A stretch of 64,000 nucleotides of DNA, from assembly GCA_016213735.1 (NCBI GenBank), contig JACQZU010000024.1, positions 142,065-206,064 of the forward strand. Direction: 5' to 3'. Shown here one piece after another: positions 48,198 through 56,941 of the stretch (positions are counted from its first letter, which is position 1; each line of letters opens with the position of its first letter). The position numbers and the translations under genes are program-made. The notes below the pieces were generated by a model. The model was given only the letters and a program-made list of their open reading frames with translations, did not search any database and was not told where the DNA came from. The DNA comes from Acidobacteriota bacterium. Lineage in GTDB: Bacteria > Acidobacteriota > Holophagae > Holophagales > Holophagaceae.

Positions 48198-49670
48198 TTA
48201 CAGCCAGCGCGCCAGCCGGGCCCGGACTTCCTCCGGCCCCAGCAGGGCCAGGGTGTCGAAGATCGGCGGGCTGACGGGTCTGCCGCAGAGGGCGACCCGG
48301 AGGGCCTGGGCGAGGTCCTTGAGCTTCAGGCCCCGGCGCTCGAGGATGGCGTTGAAGTCCCGCTCCAGGGCATCGTGGGAATAGTCCCCCAGGTTCACCA
48401 CCTCCCCCAGGACGGGCCGGAGGGCCGGGGTGAGGAACTTCTCCACGGCTTTGGGGTCGAACTCCGACGGCCCCTCGAAGGCGAAGCGCAGGGCCTCGGC
48501 CATCTCGATGAGGTTCTTGCCCTTCTGGGTGGAGCGCACCGCCAGGTCCCGCCAGTCCTCGGACCTCTCGTCCCAGGCGCCGGGGGCGATGCGGTCCACG
48601 AAGGGACGGAGGTAGGGTTCGAGCTCGCGCCACCCCGCCCGCTGGATGAGTTTCTGGTTCATCCAGTTGAGCTTGTCCATGTCGAAGCGGGCTGGGCTCT
48701 TCTGGCAGTCCTCCAGGTCGAAGAGGTGGATCATCTCCTGGTCCGTGAGCAGCTCTTCCTCGGCGCTCTCGACCGCCCGTCCGTCGATCTTGGGCGTCCA
48801 GGAGAGGCGGGCGAGGGCCAGGCGCACGGCGGAAGGCAGCAGGCCCAGCTCCCGGTACTCCGTGATGCTGGTGGCGCCGTGGCGCTTGCTCAGCTTGGCT
48901 CCGTCCTTGCCAAGGATCATGGGCACGTGGGCGAACACGGGGGCCTCGAAGCCCAGGGCGTGGTAGAGGGCCATCTGCTTGGGGGTGTTGGCCACATGGT
49001 CGTCGCCCCGGATGACGTGGCTCACCTCCATGGAGGTGTCGTCCACGACCACGCAGAAGTTGTAGGTGGGGGTGCCGTCGGTGCGGGCCAGGATCCAGTC
49101 GTCCAGGCTGGCGGCGGGGAAGCGGAGGGTGCCTTTGATGAGGTCCCGGAGGACGATGGCCCCGTCCTCCAGCCACGTTTCCTCCCCCCGGGGCATCTTC
49201 AGCCGGATGGCGAAGGGCTGACTGGCGTCGTGGCCTGCCTCCCGGCAGGTTCCGGGGTATTGGTAGATCCGACCCTCTCGTTCCGCTTCGGCCCGGGCGG
49301 CGTCCAGCAAGTCCCTGCTGCAGCGGCAGCGGTAGGCCCCACCCTCGGCCAGGAGGCGCGCCAGGGCGGGACGGTAGTGGCTGTCCATGCGGAGCATCTG
49401 GCGGTAGGGGCCGTGGGGGCCCCGCCAGGCCGAGGGGTCCCCCGGCACGGGCCCCTCGTCCCAGTCCAGGCCGCACCAGAGCATGCCCTGCTCGATGATC
49501 TCGATGTTCTGGTCCGTGCTGCGGTCCAGGTCGGTGTCCTCGATGCGGAGGATGAAGCGCCCGCCGTGCTTCCGGGCGAAGAGCCAGCAGAACAGCGCGG
49601 TGCGGACCCCCCCGATGTGAAGCATGCCGGTGGGGGAGGGGGCGAAGCGTGTGACGACGGGACGGGCCAT
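48198..49670 (-). CDS. gltX: Glutamate-tRNA ligase
   Basis: Class I aminoacyl-tRNA synthetase of 490 aa charging tRNA-Glu. It shows the HIGH-type motif TRFAPSPTGMLHIGGVRTALF at the N-terminus (in part), RIEDTDLDRS near 42, CSRDLLDAARAEAEREGR near 118, DDHVANTPKQMALYHALGF near 225, and the KMSKS-type loop LSKRHGATSI near 255. An in-frame TTG at 49688 is possible, but ATG 49670 matches the family start MARPVVTRFAP. Whether it is discriminating for tRNA-Gln cannot be told here. Confidence 0.95.
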   Translation of the reverse strand: MARPVVTRFAPSPTGMLHIGGVRTALFCWLFARKHGGRFILRIEDTDLDRSTDQNIEIIEQGMLWCGLDWDEGPVPGDPSAWRGPHGPYRQMLRMDSHYRPALARLLAEGGAYRCRCSRDLLDAARAEAEREGRIYQYPGTCREAGHDASQPFAIRLKMPRGEETWLEDGAIVLRDLIKGTLRFPAASLDDWILARTDGTPTYNFCVVVDDTSMEVSHVIRGDDHVANTPKQMALYHALGFEAPVFAHVPMILGKDGAKLSKRHGATSITEYRELGLLPSAVRLALARLSWTPKIDGRAVESAEEELLTDQEMIHLFDLEDCQKSPARFDMDKLNWMNQKLIQRAGWRELEPYLRPFVDRIAPGAWDERSEDWRDLAVRSTQKGKNLIEMAEALRFAFEGPSEFDPKAVEKFLTPALRPVLGEVVNLGDYSHDALERDFNAILERRGLKLKDLAQALRVALCGRPVSPPIFDTLALLGPEEVRARLARWL

Positions 49671-49767
49671 GGAGCGATCCGATTGCAAAGCTCCAGTGTG
49701 CCTCCCGTCCCCCCAATCGAAAATCGGAAATCGAAATTCGAAAATGGGCCGGGGCGGGGTCGGCCTC

Positions 49768-50652
49768 CTACTTGATGTAGAGCTTCAGCCTGATCTCCAC
49801 CGGGGAATCCCCGGAGAACAGGCTCCGGTCCAGCACCACGGGGACTTCCACGCTGCTGGTGTGGGGCGGGTGGGAGGGGGGCGCGGGAGCACCCTCGTGC
49901 GGCAGGTCCTCCACCTCCTCCAGCAGCTCTCCGGCGCTCAGTTCCTCCACCTCCAGGGGTTTGGAGGGGTGCGCCTCCTCCGCCGGACGGGTCATCATGG
50001 CGGGCGCGGGAGCCGGGGCGGGCAGGGGAGGCAGGATCTGGGGGGCCTCGATGGGCTGGCCGCCGCCGTATTTCTCGGCCAGATGCAGAAGCACTTGCTT
50101 GGCCACGCCCTGGAGGGTCTCCCGGACGCCTTCGCCCTTGATGGCGCTGGCCTCGAAGGTGGGGCAGCGGAAACGGTTGATTTCCTTCTCGAGCGCGGCC
50201 ACGGGGAGGGCGTTCGGTGTGTCCCGCTTGTTCCACTGGATCACGTGGGGCATCTTCTCCAGGTCCGCCCCCTGCTCCTTCAGGTTGTCGATGAGGTTCT
50301 GGAAGCTCTCCTTGTTGCTCTCCACGGCAGGAGCCTGGGAGTCGGCGACGAAGACCACCCCGTCCGCCCCCCGGAGCACCAGCTTCCGGGTGGCGTCGTA
50401 GAAGACCTGGCCCGGAACGGTGTAGAGCTGGATCCGGGTCTTCATCCCCCGGATCGTTCCCAGCTCGATGGGCAGGAAGTCGAAGAACAGCGTGCGGTCC
50501 GTCTGGGTGGCCAGGGAGAGCATCTTGCCTCGGCCGTCCCCGGGCAGGCTGTCGTAGATGTGCTGGAGATTGGTGGTCTTCCCGCAGAGGCCGGGACCGT
50601 AGTAGACGATCTTGGCCGTCAGTTCCTTGGTGGCTGCATTGAAGAGGACCAA
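49768..50652 (-). CDS. MglA-like small GTPase with C-terminal extension
   Basis: A Ras-like GTPase of the MglA/gliding family, which sets polarity in Myxococcus and is widespread in other phyla. P-loop GPGLCGKTTNLQ near 18, the switch-2 region YTVPGQVFYDATRKLVL near 75, and NKRD in WNKRDTPNAL near 130 are clear. I propose TTG 50652 as start: GGGAGG is five bases upstream and the product then begins LVLFNAATKELTAKIVYYG, aligning with the usual MglA N-terminus. The frame stays open to 50802 with Gly/Pro-rich non-conserved sequence. About 100 residues follow the GTPase domain: a Pro/Ala/Glu-rich linker and a terminal SSVEVPVVLDRSLF … IRLKLYIK segment that may bind a partner. No MglB (roadblock) gene is adjacent. 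Confidence 0.85.
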   Translation of the reverse strand: MVLFNAATKELTAKIVYYGPGLCGKTTNLQHIYDSLPGDGRGKMLSLATQTDRTLFFDFLPIELGTIRGMKTRIQLYTVPGQVFYDATRKLVLRGADGVVFVADSQAPAVESNKESFQNLIDNLKEQGADLEKMPHVIQWNKRDTPNALPVAALEKEINRFRCPTFEASAIKGEGVRETLQGVAKQVLLHLAEKYGGGQPIEAPQILPPLPAPAPAPAMMTRPAEEAHPSKPLEVEELSAGELLEEVEDLPHEGAPAPPSHPPHTSSVEVPVVLDRSLFSGDSPVEIRLKLYIK

Positions 50653-50796
50653 CCCCACCTCCCGGAATCGGCGGTCCCGCCTAGGGTCCACCACTCCACC
50701 GGGCTGGTCAAGATTCCATCCGTCCCCCCCGCCCATCCCCCCGCCGGGGGGAGCCCGCCCCTGTTTCCTCCCAGGCCCCCTCCCGTTCGGGCGGGT

Positions 50797-50825
50797 TTGC
50801 AATGCCCATCCCCTGCCTCTACACT
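50797..50825 (+). promoter_or_regulatory. Candidate promoter of the FHA-RDD gene
   Basis: TTGCAA (50797-50802) and TACACT (50820-50825) are separated by 17 bases, close to the sigma-70-type consensus, 34 bases before ATG 50859. Confidence 0.45.
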
Positions 50826-50858
50826 GGGGCCACTTTCAGGACATCCCGCGAGGCACCC

Positions 50859-51923
50859 ATGGCGAAGCTGCTGGTCCAGGAAAGTTCGGGCTCCCGCGAG
50901 TTCGAACTGGTGGACAACGAAGTGCATATCGGGAGGGACCTGGACAACACCCTCCGGATCCCGGACCCGAGCGTTTCCCGGCATCACGCCGTGCTCCGCC
51001 GCACGGCCGCCGGCTACGAGGTCCAGGACCTCCAGAGCAGCAACGGCGTGCTGTTGAACGGCAGCCGGGTCCAGACCGGAACCCTTCGCGACGGGGACCG
51101 CATCACCCTGGGCCAGGTCCACCTGGTCTTCTCGGACCCCGCCGGCGCCACCGTGCTGGTCCAGGCCGGAGGTGTCCCCCCACCCCAGGGCACCGTCAGG
51201 ATGGACGCCGGGGCGGTGGCCGCCGCCCAGGTCCCCCCAGGGACGGCCCCCCAGCCCGTCCAGCCTCCGGCGCCCGCACCCCCGGCGCCCGTACCCCCGC
51301 CTCCCCCGGCCATGGCGCCGCCCCCGGCTCCCCTCCCGCCCCCTCCCCCCGCCCCGGTGGCCAGGCCCTTGTCCCCGCCCCCGGCGCCTCCTCCCCCCAA
51401 AGCCTTCGGGGAATTCACCAACCCCGGGGCCGGCCAGGCTCCCGCCTCCGTGGGATTCCTGGGCAAGTTCCTGCCTCCGATCCCCGATGATGCCCGGCCC
51501 ACCGGCGACCGGGGCGACTTCGTGACGCGGCTGCTGGCGGCGCTGATCGACGCCGTTCCCATGGTCGTCATCGTGATCGTCTTCCTGGTCCTGGGCTTCG
51601 TGGTGGCCCTGATCCCCGGGGTCGGCCTGATCGGAAGCTGCGGCCTGAGCCTGATCCAGTTCGTGGTCATCCTCGGCTACGCCTGGTACCTGATGCCCCT
51701 CTGGATCTCGAAACACGGTGCCACGCCAGGCAAGAAGATCATGAAGCTCCGGATCGTGCCGGAGAACGACCCCGCCGGCCGCCTCAGCTTCGGGCAGGCC
51801 CTGGTCCGGCAGATCTGCCACCTGCTGAACTTCACCATCGGCTACCTGCTGATCTTCGGGGCCGAGCGGAAGGCCGTGCACGACATGATCACCAAGACCA
51901 TCGTCATCAAGGTGGATCGCTGA
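50859..51923 (+). CDS. FHA domain - proline-rich linker - RDD membrane protein
   Basis: A 354-aa protein. The N-terminal FHA domain (about 1-85) has HIGRDLDNTLRIPDPSVSRHHAVL (in part) and SSNGVLLNG, the phosphothreonine-binding pattern. About 100-210 is a Pro/Ala-rich linker. The C-terminal RDD domain (about 220-354) starts GDFVTRLLAALIDAVPMVV, with two to three membrane helices and HGATPGKKIMKLRIV. RDD proteins are membrane proteins of mostly unknown role; an FHA tail suggests docking of a phosphorylated partner at the membrane. It is divergent from the MglA-like gene and followed by another small membrane protein. ATG 50859 was chosen by domain start and a GAGG site. Confidence 0.9.
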   Translation: MAKLLVQESSGSREFELVDNEVHIGRDLDNTLRIPDPSVSRHHAVLRRTAAGYEVQDLQSSNGVLLNGSRVQTGTLRDGDRITLGQVHLVFSDPAGATVLVQAGGVPPPQGTVRMDAGAVAAAQVPPGTAPQPVQPPAPAPPAPVPPPPPAMAPPPAPLPPPPPAPVARPLSPPPAPPPPKAFGEFTNPGAGQAPASVGFLGKFLPPIPDDARPTGDRGDFVTRLLAALIDAVPMVVIVIVFLVLGFVVALIPGVGLIGSCGLSLIQFVVILGYAWYLMPLWISKHGATPGKKIMKLRIVPENDPAGRLSFGQALVRQICHLLNFTIGYLLIFGAERKAVHDMITKTIVIKVDR

Positions 51924-51969
51924 CCCAACCCCCCCCCCGGCCCCCGGGCCGACTTCGTGAGGCAATCAC

Positions 51970-52341
51970 ATGAGCGAGAATCCTGCCGCAGGGAAACCCT
52001 ATGAGGATGGAGACAAAGTCCACCTCTTCCTGGCGTATTTCGGCCTCCTCTCCTTGATCCCATTCCTGATGTTCAAGGACCAGAAGGAGGTCCCCGCGAA
52101 GGAATTCGTCTACTGGCACGCCCGCCAGGGCTTGGCCCTGTTCATCTCCGTCGTGGTGGTCGCCATCCCCTGCGCCATCATCTCGGTGATTCCGATCATC
52201 GGGTGGATCATCGGGTGCCTCGGATGGATCGTGATCATGTTCGGTTCCCTGGGCGGGGCCATCATGGGCTGGATCAAGGCCTTCGGTGGAGAGAAATGGG
52301 AGATCCCCCTGGTTTCCAAGGTCGCCAACATGCTGGGCTGA
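51970..52341 (+). CDS. Small multi-span membrane protein (DUF4870/Tic20-like)
   Basis: A 123-aa protein with a soluble N-terminus, a short helix HLFLAYFGLLSLIPFLMF at about 18-35, FVYWHARQGLALFISVVVV around 46-64 and two further hydrophobic stretches (CAIISVIPIIGWIIGCLGWIVIMF at about 68-91, in part). The YWHARQGLALF motif is characteristic of DUF4870-type proteins, which are of unknown function. It starts 46 bases after the FHA-RDD gene and ends just before a strong terminator, so the two form a transcription unit. Confidence 0.8.
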   Translation: MSENPAAGKPYEDGDKVHLFLAYFGLLSLIPFLMFKDQKEVPAKEFVYWHARQGLALFISVVVVAIPCAIISVIPIIGWIIGCLGWIVIMFGSLGGAIMGWIKAFGGEKWEIPLVSKVANMLG

Positions 52342-52367
52342 TCGGGAGCCCCACGATCGCTGTTCCG

Positions 52368-52400
52368 ATGGGCGCCTCCTCCCGGAGGCGCCCATTGTTT
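52368..52400 (+). terminator. Strong intrinsic terminator
   Basis: Perfect 12-bp stem 52368-52379 (ATGGGCGCCTCC) / 52384-52395 (GGAGGCGCCCAT), four-base loop, then TGTTT. It ends the FHA-RDD/DUF4870 unit. The plus-strand T-run is short; on the minus strand no T-run follows, so it mainly serves the plus strand. Confidence 0.85.
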
Positions 52401-52503
52401 CGCGCCCCAAGGGGTTCCGGGAGGAGGGGCCGGCCTCGAGGGTGCTCTGGACGGGATGGGTCAGGCTTCAGCTCCAGGCCCAGATTTTCGGCCGGCTCCG
52501 CCT

Positions 52504-54111
52504 TCACCCCGGAGGCAGGGTCTTGGTGGGCGCGCCCTCCCAGGGCACCTCGAGGGGGCATACGGCCTGCTCGATGCCGCGAAGGGTCACGGGCTCCAGA
52601 CGCCGAAGACCCGCGGGGCCGATGAGGTCGGCCGTGCGAGGCCCGATCACGATCTGGCCCGCCTTGGCCACGGCGCTCTCCAGGCGGGAGGCCAGGTTCA
52701 CGGTGCTGCCCATGACGGTATAGTCCATGCGCTTTTCGCAACCGATGTCACCGGCGAAGGCCTCGCCGCTGTTGATGCCGATCCGCATCATGAGTTCCGG
52801 GTAGCCCTCCGGCCGGTTCTCATTGAGCACCCGGAGGACCTCCTGCATGGCGATGGCGGCGTCCACGGCGTGCCGGGCGTGGTCGGGGTCGGGATTGGGG
52901 GCCCCGAAGAAGGCCATGATCGCGTCCCCGATGTATTTGTCGAGGGTGCCGCCCCGGGCGAATACCTGCTCCGTGAGGGCCTCGAAGGTGCGGTTGAGGA
53001 TCGAGGCCAGCTGCAGAGGCTCCATCCCTTCGCTGAGGCGGGTGAAGCCGCTGATGTCCGCGAACAGGACGCTGATCTCGCTGCGCTGGGCCTGAAGGGC
53101 GCTGCCTTCGAGGTTCTGTTGGCTGGACTTGAGGATCTGGCTCACCACCTGTGGGCTGTGGTAGCGCTCCAGGCGCTGTCGGAACTTGGCCTCCCGCTCC
53201 CGCTGGATGCCCACGGCCGCGAAGTTGGCCATGAAGCTGAGGAGATGCTCGTCCTCCCTGCGGAAGCCTCCCTTGTTGAGGCTGCTCTCCAAATACACGG
53301 CCCCCAGGGCCTGCTCCTCCACGATGAGGGGTGCGCAGAGGGCCGAGGTGATTCCGTGGATCTTGATGCTGTCCCCCGCGGCGAAGCGGGGGTCGATCCG
53401 GGCGTCCGTGGTGAGGATGGTGACCCGGTCCTTCATGGCGGTGCGGGCGATGGTGCGGCTGATGGGGGAGGTGATGGCGCCGGGCTTCTCTTCCCAGATG
53501 TGCTCCGGCAGCAGGTCCCCCCCGGGATTGGCCAGGAGGATGAAGCCCCGCTGGCAGGGGATGCGCCCGGTCACCAGAGCCATGACGGATTCCAGCAGCT
53601 CCCCCAGGCTGGCGGCCCGCAGGAGGGTTGCGGCCATGGTCGCCAGCTTCTGGTAGAGCTCCCCGGCGTTGAGGGTGCCCGCGGCCTCCTGTTGTTCGGC
53701 AAGCATCTTCTCCAGGCTTGCGTGGGGAACCATGATGGACCCGCTGGCATCGAAGGCCCGGTCCTCCAGGGAGACCTTGGAGCCACCGCTCTTGCTGAGG
53801 GAGAACATCCCCGAGCCCGGTCCCTCCCGCTCGTAGAGCCACTGGACGGGAACCTCGCCCAGCAGGATGGTGTCCCCGGCCTTCACGGGAGCCGGAGCGG
53901 TCACGGGATTGCCGTTCACCGCCGTCCCATTGAGGCTCCTCAGGTCCACGACGAAGGCCCTTCCCTCCTCCAGGTAGATCCGGGCATGGACCCGGCTCAC
54001 CGCGTTGGAGGGGATCTTCACCGTGGCGGCGTCCCCCCGGCCGAGGGTAATGCCCGCCTCGGTCAAATCCACCGAGTGCCGGGCGCCTTCCACGAGCAGG
54101 GTGATCTTCAT
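52504..54111 (-). CDS. FHA-GAF-class III nucleotide cyclase
   Basis: A 535-aa cytoplasmic signalling protein. FHA domain (about 1-90: GITLGRGDAATVKIPSNAVSRVHARI in part, and SLNGTAVNG), GAF domain (about 150-310: RGFILLANPGG, SALCAPLIVEEQALGAVYL) and a class III adenylate/guanylate cyclase domain (about 340-525: ISVLFADISGFTRLSE with the metal Asp, LDKYIGDAIMAFFGAPN with the adenine-type Lys and second Asp, MDYTVMGSTVNLASRLE with the catalytic Asn/Arg). The Lys suggests ATP as substrate, hence cAMP. ATG 54111 fits the FHA start although no ribosome binding site is obvious. Placed between the FHA-RDD unit and rimO. Confidence 0.9.
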   Translation of the reverse strand: MKITLLVEGARHSVDLTEAGITLGRGDAATVKIPSNAVSRVHARIYLEEGRAFVVDLRSLNGTAVNGNPVTAPAPVKAGDTILLGEVPVQWLYEREGPGSGMFSLSKSGGSKVSLEDRAFDASGSIMVPHASLEKMLAEQQEAAGTLNAGELYQKLATMAATLLRAASLGELLESVMALVTGRIPCQRGFILLANPGGDLLPEHIWEEKPGAITSPISRTIARTAMKDRVTILTTDARIDPRFAAGDSIKIHGITSALCAPLIVEEQALGAVYLESSLNKGGFRREDEHLLSFMANFAAVGIQREREAKFRQRLERYHSPQVVSQILKSSQQNLEGSALQAQRSEISVLFADISGFTRLSEGMEPLQLASILNRTFEALTEQVFARGGTLDKYIGDAIMAFFGAPNPDPDHARHAVDAAIAMQEVLRVLNENRPEGYPELMMRIGINSGEAFAGDIGCEKRMDYTVMGSTVNLASRLESAVAKAGQIVIGPRTADLIGPAGLRRLEPVTLRGIEQAVCPLEVPWEGAPTKTLPPG

Positions 54112-54262
54112 CGCGTCATGGGGAAAGAAGGCGAGGATAACACGGCGTCGGCAGGGGCGGTTCTTCCCTGGGCGGCTCAAGGTTCGATCTTGAAAGCCCG
54201 CCTGGAGGCGGTCGGGGGTCCGGCCCCGCGCCCGAGGTAGTCTGGAATGGGAAAGGATCCGC

Positions 54263-55648
54263 ATGACCAAGGTCGGCTTCATGAGCCTGGGATGCCCGAA
54301 GAACCTCGTGGACAGCGAGGTGATGCTGGGGCACTTGCGCCTGAAGGGCTTCACCGTCACGCACCGCATGGAGGAGGCGGAGGTGCTGGTGGTGAACACC
54401 TGCGGCTTCATCGATGCGGCCAAGCGGGAGAGCGTGGACGCCATCCTGGAGGCCGCCGCCATGAAGGAGAAGGGGGCCTGCCGGAAACTGGTGGTGGCGG
54501 GCTGCCTGGTGGAGCGGTACCGCGACGAACTGCTCGCCGACCTGCCCGAGATCGACGCGGTCCTGGGCACCCGGGACGTGGAGCACATCGCCGAGGTGAT
54601 CGGGGCCGATGACCGGACCTTCACCCCGGAGCGGGATCCCGCCTACCTCTACGATGAGCGCAGCCCGCGCCTCCTGACGACCCCCAAGGCCTCCGCCTAC
54701 CTCAAGATCGCCGAAGGCTGCGACCATTCCTGCGCCTTCTGCATCATCCCCGCCCTCCGGGGACCCCAGCGGAGCCGGAGCGTCGACAGCGTCGTGGCCG
54801 AAGCGCGGCAGCTGGTGGCCCAGGGGGTCCTGGAGGTCAACCTGGTCTCCCAGGACAGCACGGACTACGGCCGGGACCTGGGGGATCCCGATGGGCTGGA
54901 GAGGCTTGTCCGCGCCCTCGGCCGCGTGGAGGGCCTGGCCTGGGTGCGGGTGCACTACGCCTATCCCAATCGCCTCACGGAGGGATTCCTCCGCGCGCTG
55001 TCGGAGACCCCCAACGCCTGCGCCTACCTGGACCTTCCCCTCCAGCACGCCCACGCCGGGCTCCTCAAGGCCATGTCCCGGGGCGGGTCCACCGCCTCCT
55101 TCCTCCGCCTGCTGTCCAGGGCGCGGCGCATCGTCCCGGACTTGGCCGTGCGCTCCAACTTCATCGTCGGCTTCCCCGGGGAGGACGAGGCGGCCTTCAA
55201 GGCCCTCAAGGACTTCGTGGAGGAGGCGCGCCTCGACCACGTGGGGGTCTTCACCTACAGCCGGGAGGAGGGCACCCCGGCCTTCGGCCTGGGGGACCCG
55301 GTGCCCGAGAGGACCAAGCAGCGCCGGCGGCGCCAGCTGCTCGAAGCCCAGCAGCGGATCGCCCGCGACTTGAACCGGGCCAGGGAAGGCCGGGTGCTGG
55401 AAGTCCTGGTGGAGGGCGTCCACGAGGAAAGCGACCTCATCGTCAAGGGACGGTGGCGGGGCCAGGCCCCCGAAGTGGACGGCAGCGTGTTGATCGTGGG
55501 CGGAGAGCCCCGGGTGAACACCATCCAGAGGGTCCGGATCAGCAAGGGCCACGCGTACGACCTGGTGGGGGAGGTCGAAGAGGGCGGCCTGGAGGCCAGC
55601 ACGGCGGCCTACGAGGCCGCCTTCAGGGCCCGGCGGAAAGCTCCCTGA
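54263..55648 (+). CDS. rimO: Ribosomal protein S12 methylthiotransferase
   Basis: Radical-SAM enzyme adding a methylthio group to Asp88 of ribosomal protein S12. The 461-aa protein has the N-terminal MTTase domain (SLGCPKNLVDSEVMLG near 7, NTCGFIDAAKRES near 44 and GCLVERY near 80 holding the auxiliary-cluster cysteines), the SAM cluster motif EGCDHSCAFCIIPALRG near 151 and a C-terminal TRAM domain. The PKNLVDSE and CAFCIIPxxRG features point to RimO rather than MiaB. Start has AAGGA upstream. Confidence 0.95.
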   Translation: MTKVGFMSLGCPKNLVDSEVMLGHLRLKGFTVTHRMEEAEVLVVNTCGFIDAAKRESVDAILEAAAMKEKGACRKLVVAGCLVERYRDELLADLPEIDAVLGTRDVEHIAEVIGADDRTFTPERDPAYLYDERSPRLLTTPKASAYLKIAEGCDHSCAFCIIPALRGPQRSRSVDSVVAEARQLVAQGVLEVNLVSQDSTDYGRDLGDPDGLERLVRALGRVEGLAWVRVHYAYPNRLTEGFLRALSETPNACAYLDLPLQHAHAGLLKAMSRGGSTASFLRLLSRARRIVPDLAVRSNFIVGFPGEDEAAFKALKDFVEEARLDHVGVFTYSREEGTPAFGLGDPVPERTKQRRRRQLLEAQQRIARDLNRAREGRVLEVLVEGVHEESDLIVKGRWRGQAPEVDGSVLIVGGEPRVNTIQRVRISKGHAYDLVGEVEEGGLEASTAAYEAAFRARRKAP

Positions 55649-55691
55649 GCCCGGGCCCGCGTGAGGCCCGTCCCGAACCCCCCCGAAGCCC

Positions 55692-56888
55692 TCAGGAGGC
55701 CGGCGCGCCGTTCCCCGGCTTGAAGTCCGGGTAGTAGGCCGCCAGGCAGTCCGGGCACATCCCGTGGCTGAAGGTGGCCTCGGTGTTCTCGGAGATGTAG
55801 CGCTCCACGGGCTGCCAGCCGCCCCGCTCGTCCCGGATCTTCTTGCAGCCTGCGCAGATGGGAAGAAGGCCGGAGAGCTGCTTCACCTCCGCCAGGGCCG
55901 CCTGGAGGGCCCCCAGGTTCCGCGCGAGCTCCGCCTCGGTTTCCTGCCGCCGTTCCAGTTCGGCCTGGAGGTCCGCGGTGCGCCGCTTCACCAGGCGCCG
56001 CAGCACGAAGGTCCAGGCCAGGTGGACCAGGAACCCCACCACCAGGAGCGCCGGGAGGATCCACCCCGCGAGCTTGCGGAAGGCCGAGGCCAGGGTCAGG
56101 TCGGTCCTCTCCAGGCTGCCCAGGTGCTTCTCGTAGATGCGGTCCAGGTCCCCGCGCTCCTTCAGGCGGAAGAGCCCCTCATTGAGCTTGGCGAGCAGGA
56201 GGGAGTCCCCTTTCCGCACCGCCAGGCACATCCGGTAGGGGTAGATTTCCGTCGGCACCATCCGCAGGCCCCGGAATTCCGGGCGCTTCGAGAAATGCAG
56301 CCAGGTGACGCGCGGCACCAGGGCGGCGTCTCCGGCGCCCCGGGCCAGGTCCAGGAGGCAGGCCTCGTAGTCCTGGGCCAGGCGCTGCCGGTGTCCAGCG
56401 CCCTGGGCGTAGGCCTCCATGGGGCTGCGCTGGACCACGATGACCTCCCTGCCGGCGAGATCCCGCTCGGATCGGATCCCGGGTCCCTCGGCGCGGACCA
56501 CCAGGCCGTAGCCCACCTGGGCCAGGGGAATGCTGAATTCCATCCTCCGGGTCCGCGCCTCCGAGTAGACCGCCGCGCTGACGACGTCCACCGTCCCGGC
56601 GTCGAAGGCGGCCCAGACTTCGTGATTCCTCAGGGCCCGGAACTCCAGGTCCAGGCCTTCCAGGCGGGCCAGCTCCCGCAGCACCTCGACGCAGTACCCG
56701 TCCAAGGCGCCGTCGGTGCCCGTGTACTCGAAGGGTGGAGCATTGGGCTTGGAGGCCACCACCAGCCGGGTCCCGGTCCCGTCCGGGGGGACCGCCCCCG
56801 CGGGCAGGAGGGCGCATTGAAGGCCGAGGAGGACCCCCAGCAGCCTCCCGGCCCGACTCCAGCCCCCGCTCCGCCTCCCGCCGATCAT
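55692..56888 (-). CDS. Periplasmic-binding-domain sensor with coiled coil and CxxC tail
   Basis: A 398-aa protein: signal peptide (RLLGVLLGLQCALLPAGA at about 15-32), family-3 solute-binding domain (RLVVASKPNAPPFEYTG near 41 to about 262), a membrane helix (LAGWILPALLVVGFLVHLAWTFVLRRL near 272, in part), a coiled coil (about 305-345) and a C-terminal LLPICAGCKKIRDERGGWQ … SHGMCPDCLAAYYPDF module with two CxxC pairs. This tail is seen at the end of various bacterial sensors and may bind metal. No kinase domain is attached, so it probably signals through a partner. The ligand (amino-acid-like) is not predictable. Confidence 0.82.
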   Translation of the reverse strand: MIGGRRSGGWSRAGRLLGVLLGLQCALLPAGAVPPDGTGTRLVVASKPNAPPFEYTGTDGALDGYCVEVLRELARLEGLDLEFRALRNHEVWAAFDAGTVDVVSAAVYSEARTRRMEFSIPLAQVGYGLVVRAEGPGIRSERDLAGREVIVVQRSPMEAYAQGAGHRQRLAQDYEACLLDLARGAGDAALVPRVTWLHFSKRPEFRGLRMVPTEIYPYRMCLAVRKGDSLLLAKLNEGLFRLKERGDLDRIYEKHLGSLERTDLTLASAFRKLAGWILPALLVVGFLVHLAWTFVLRRLVKRRTADLQAELERRQETEAELARNLGALQAALAEVKQLSGLLPICAGCKKIRDERGGWQPVERYISENTEATFSHGMCPDCLAAYYPDFKPGNGAPAS

Positions 56889-56941
56889 GCCACGAGGATA
56901 CCCCCGCCGGCAGCCACTCTCCTTCCGCTATCCTCATCCCC

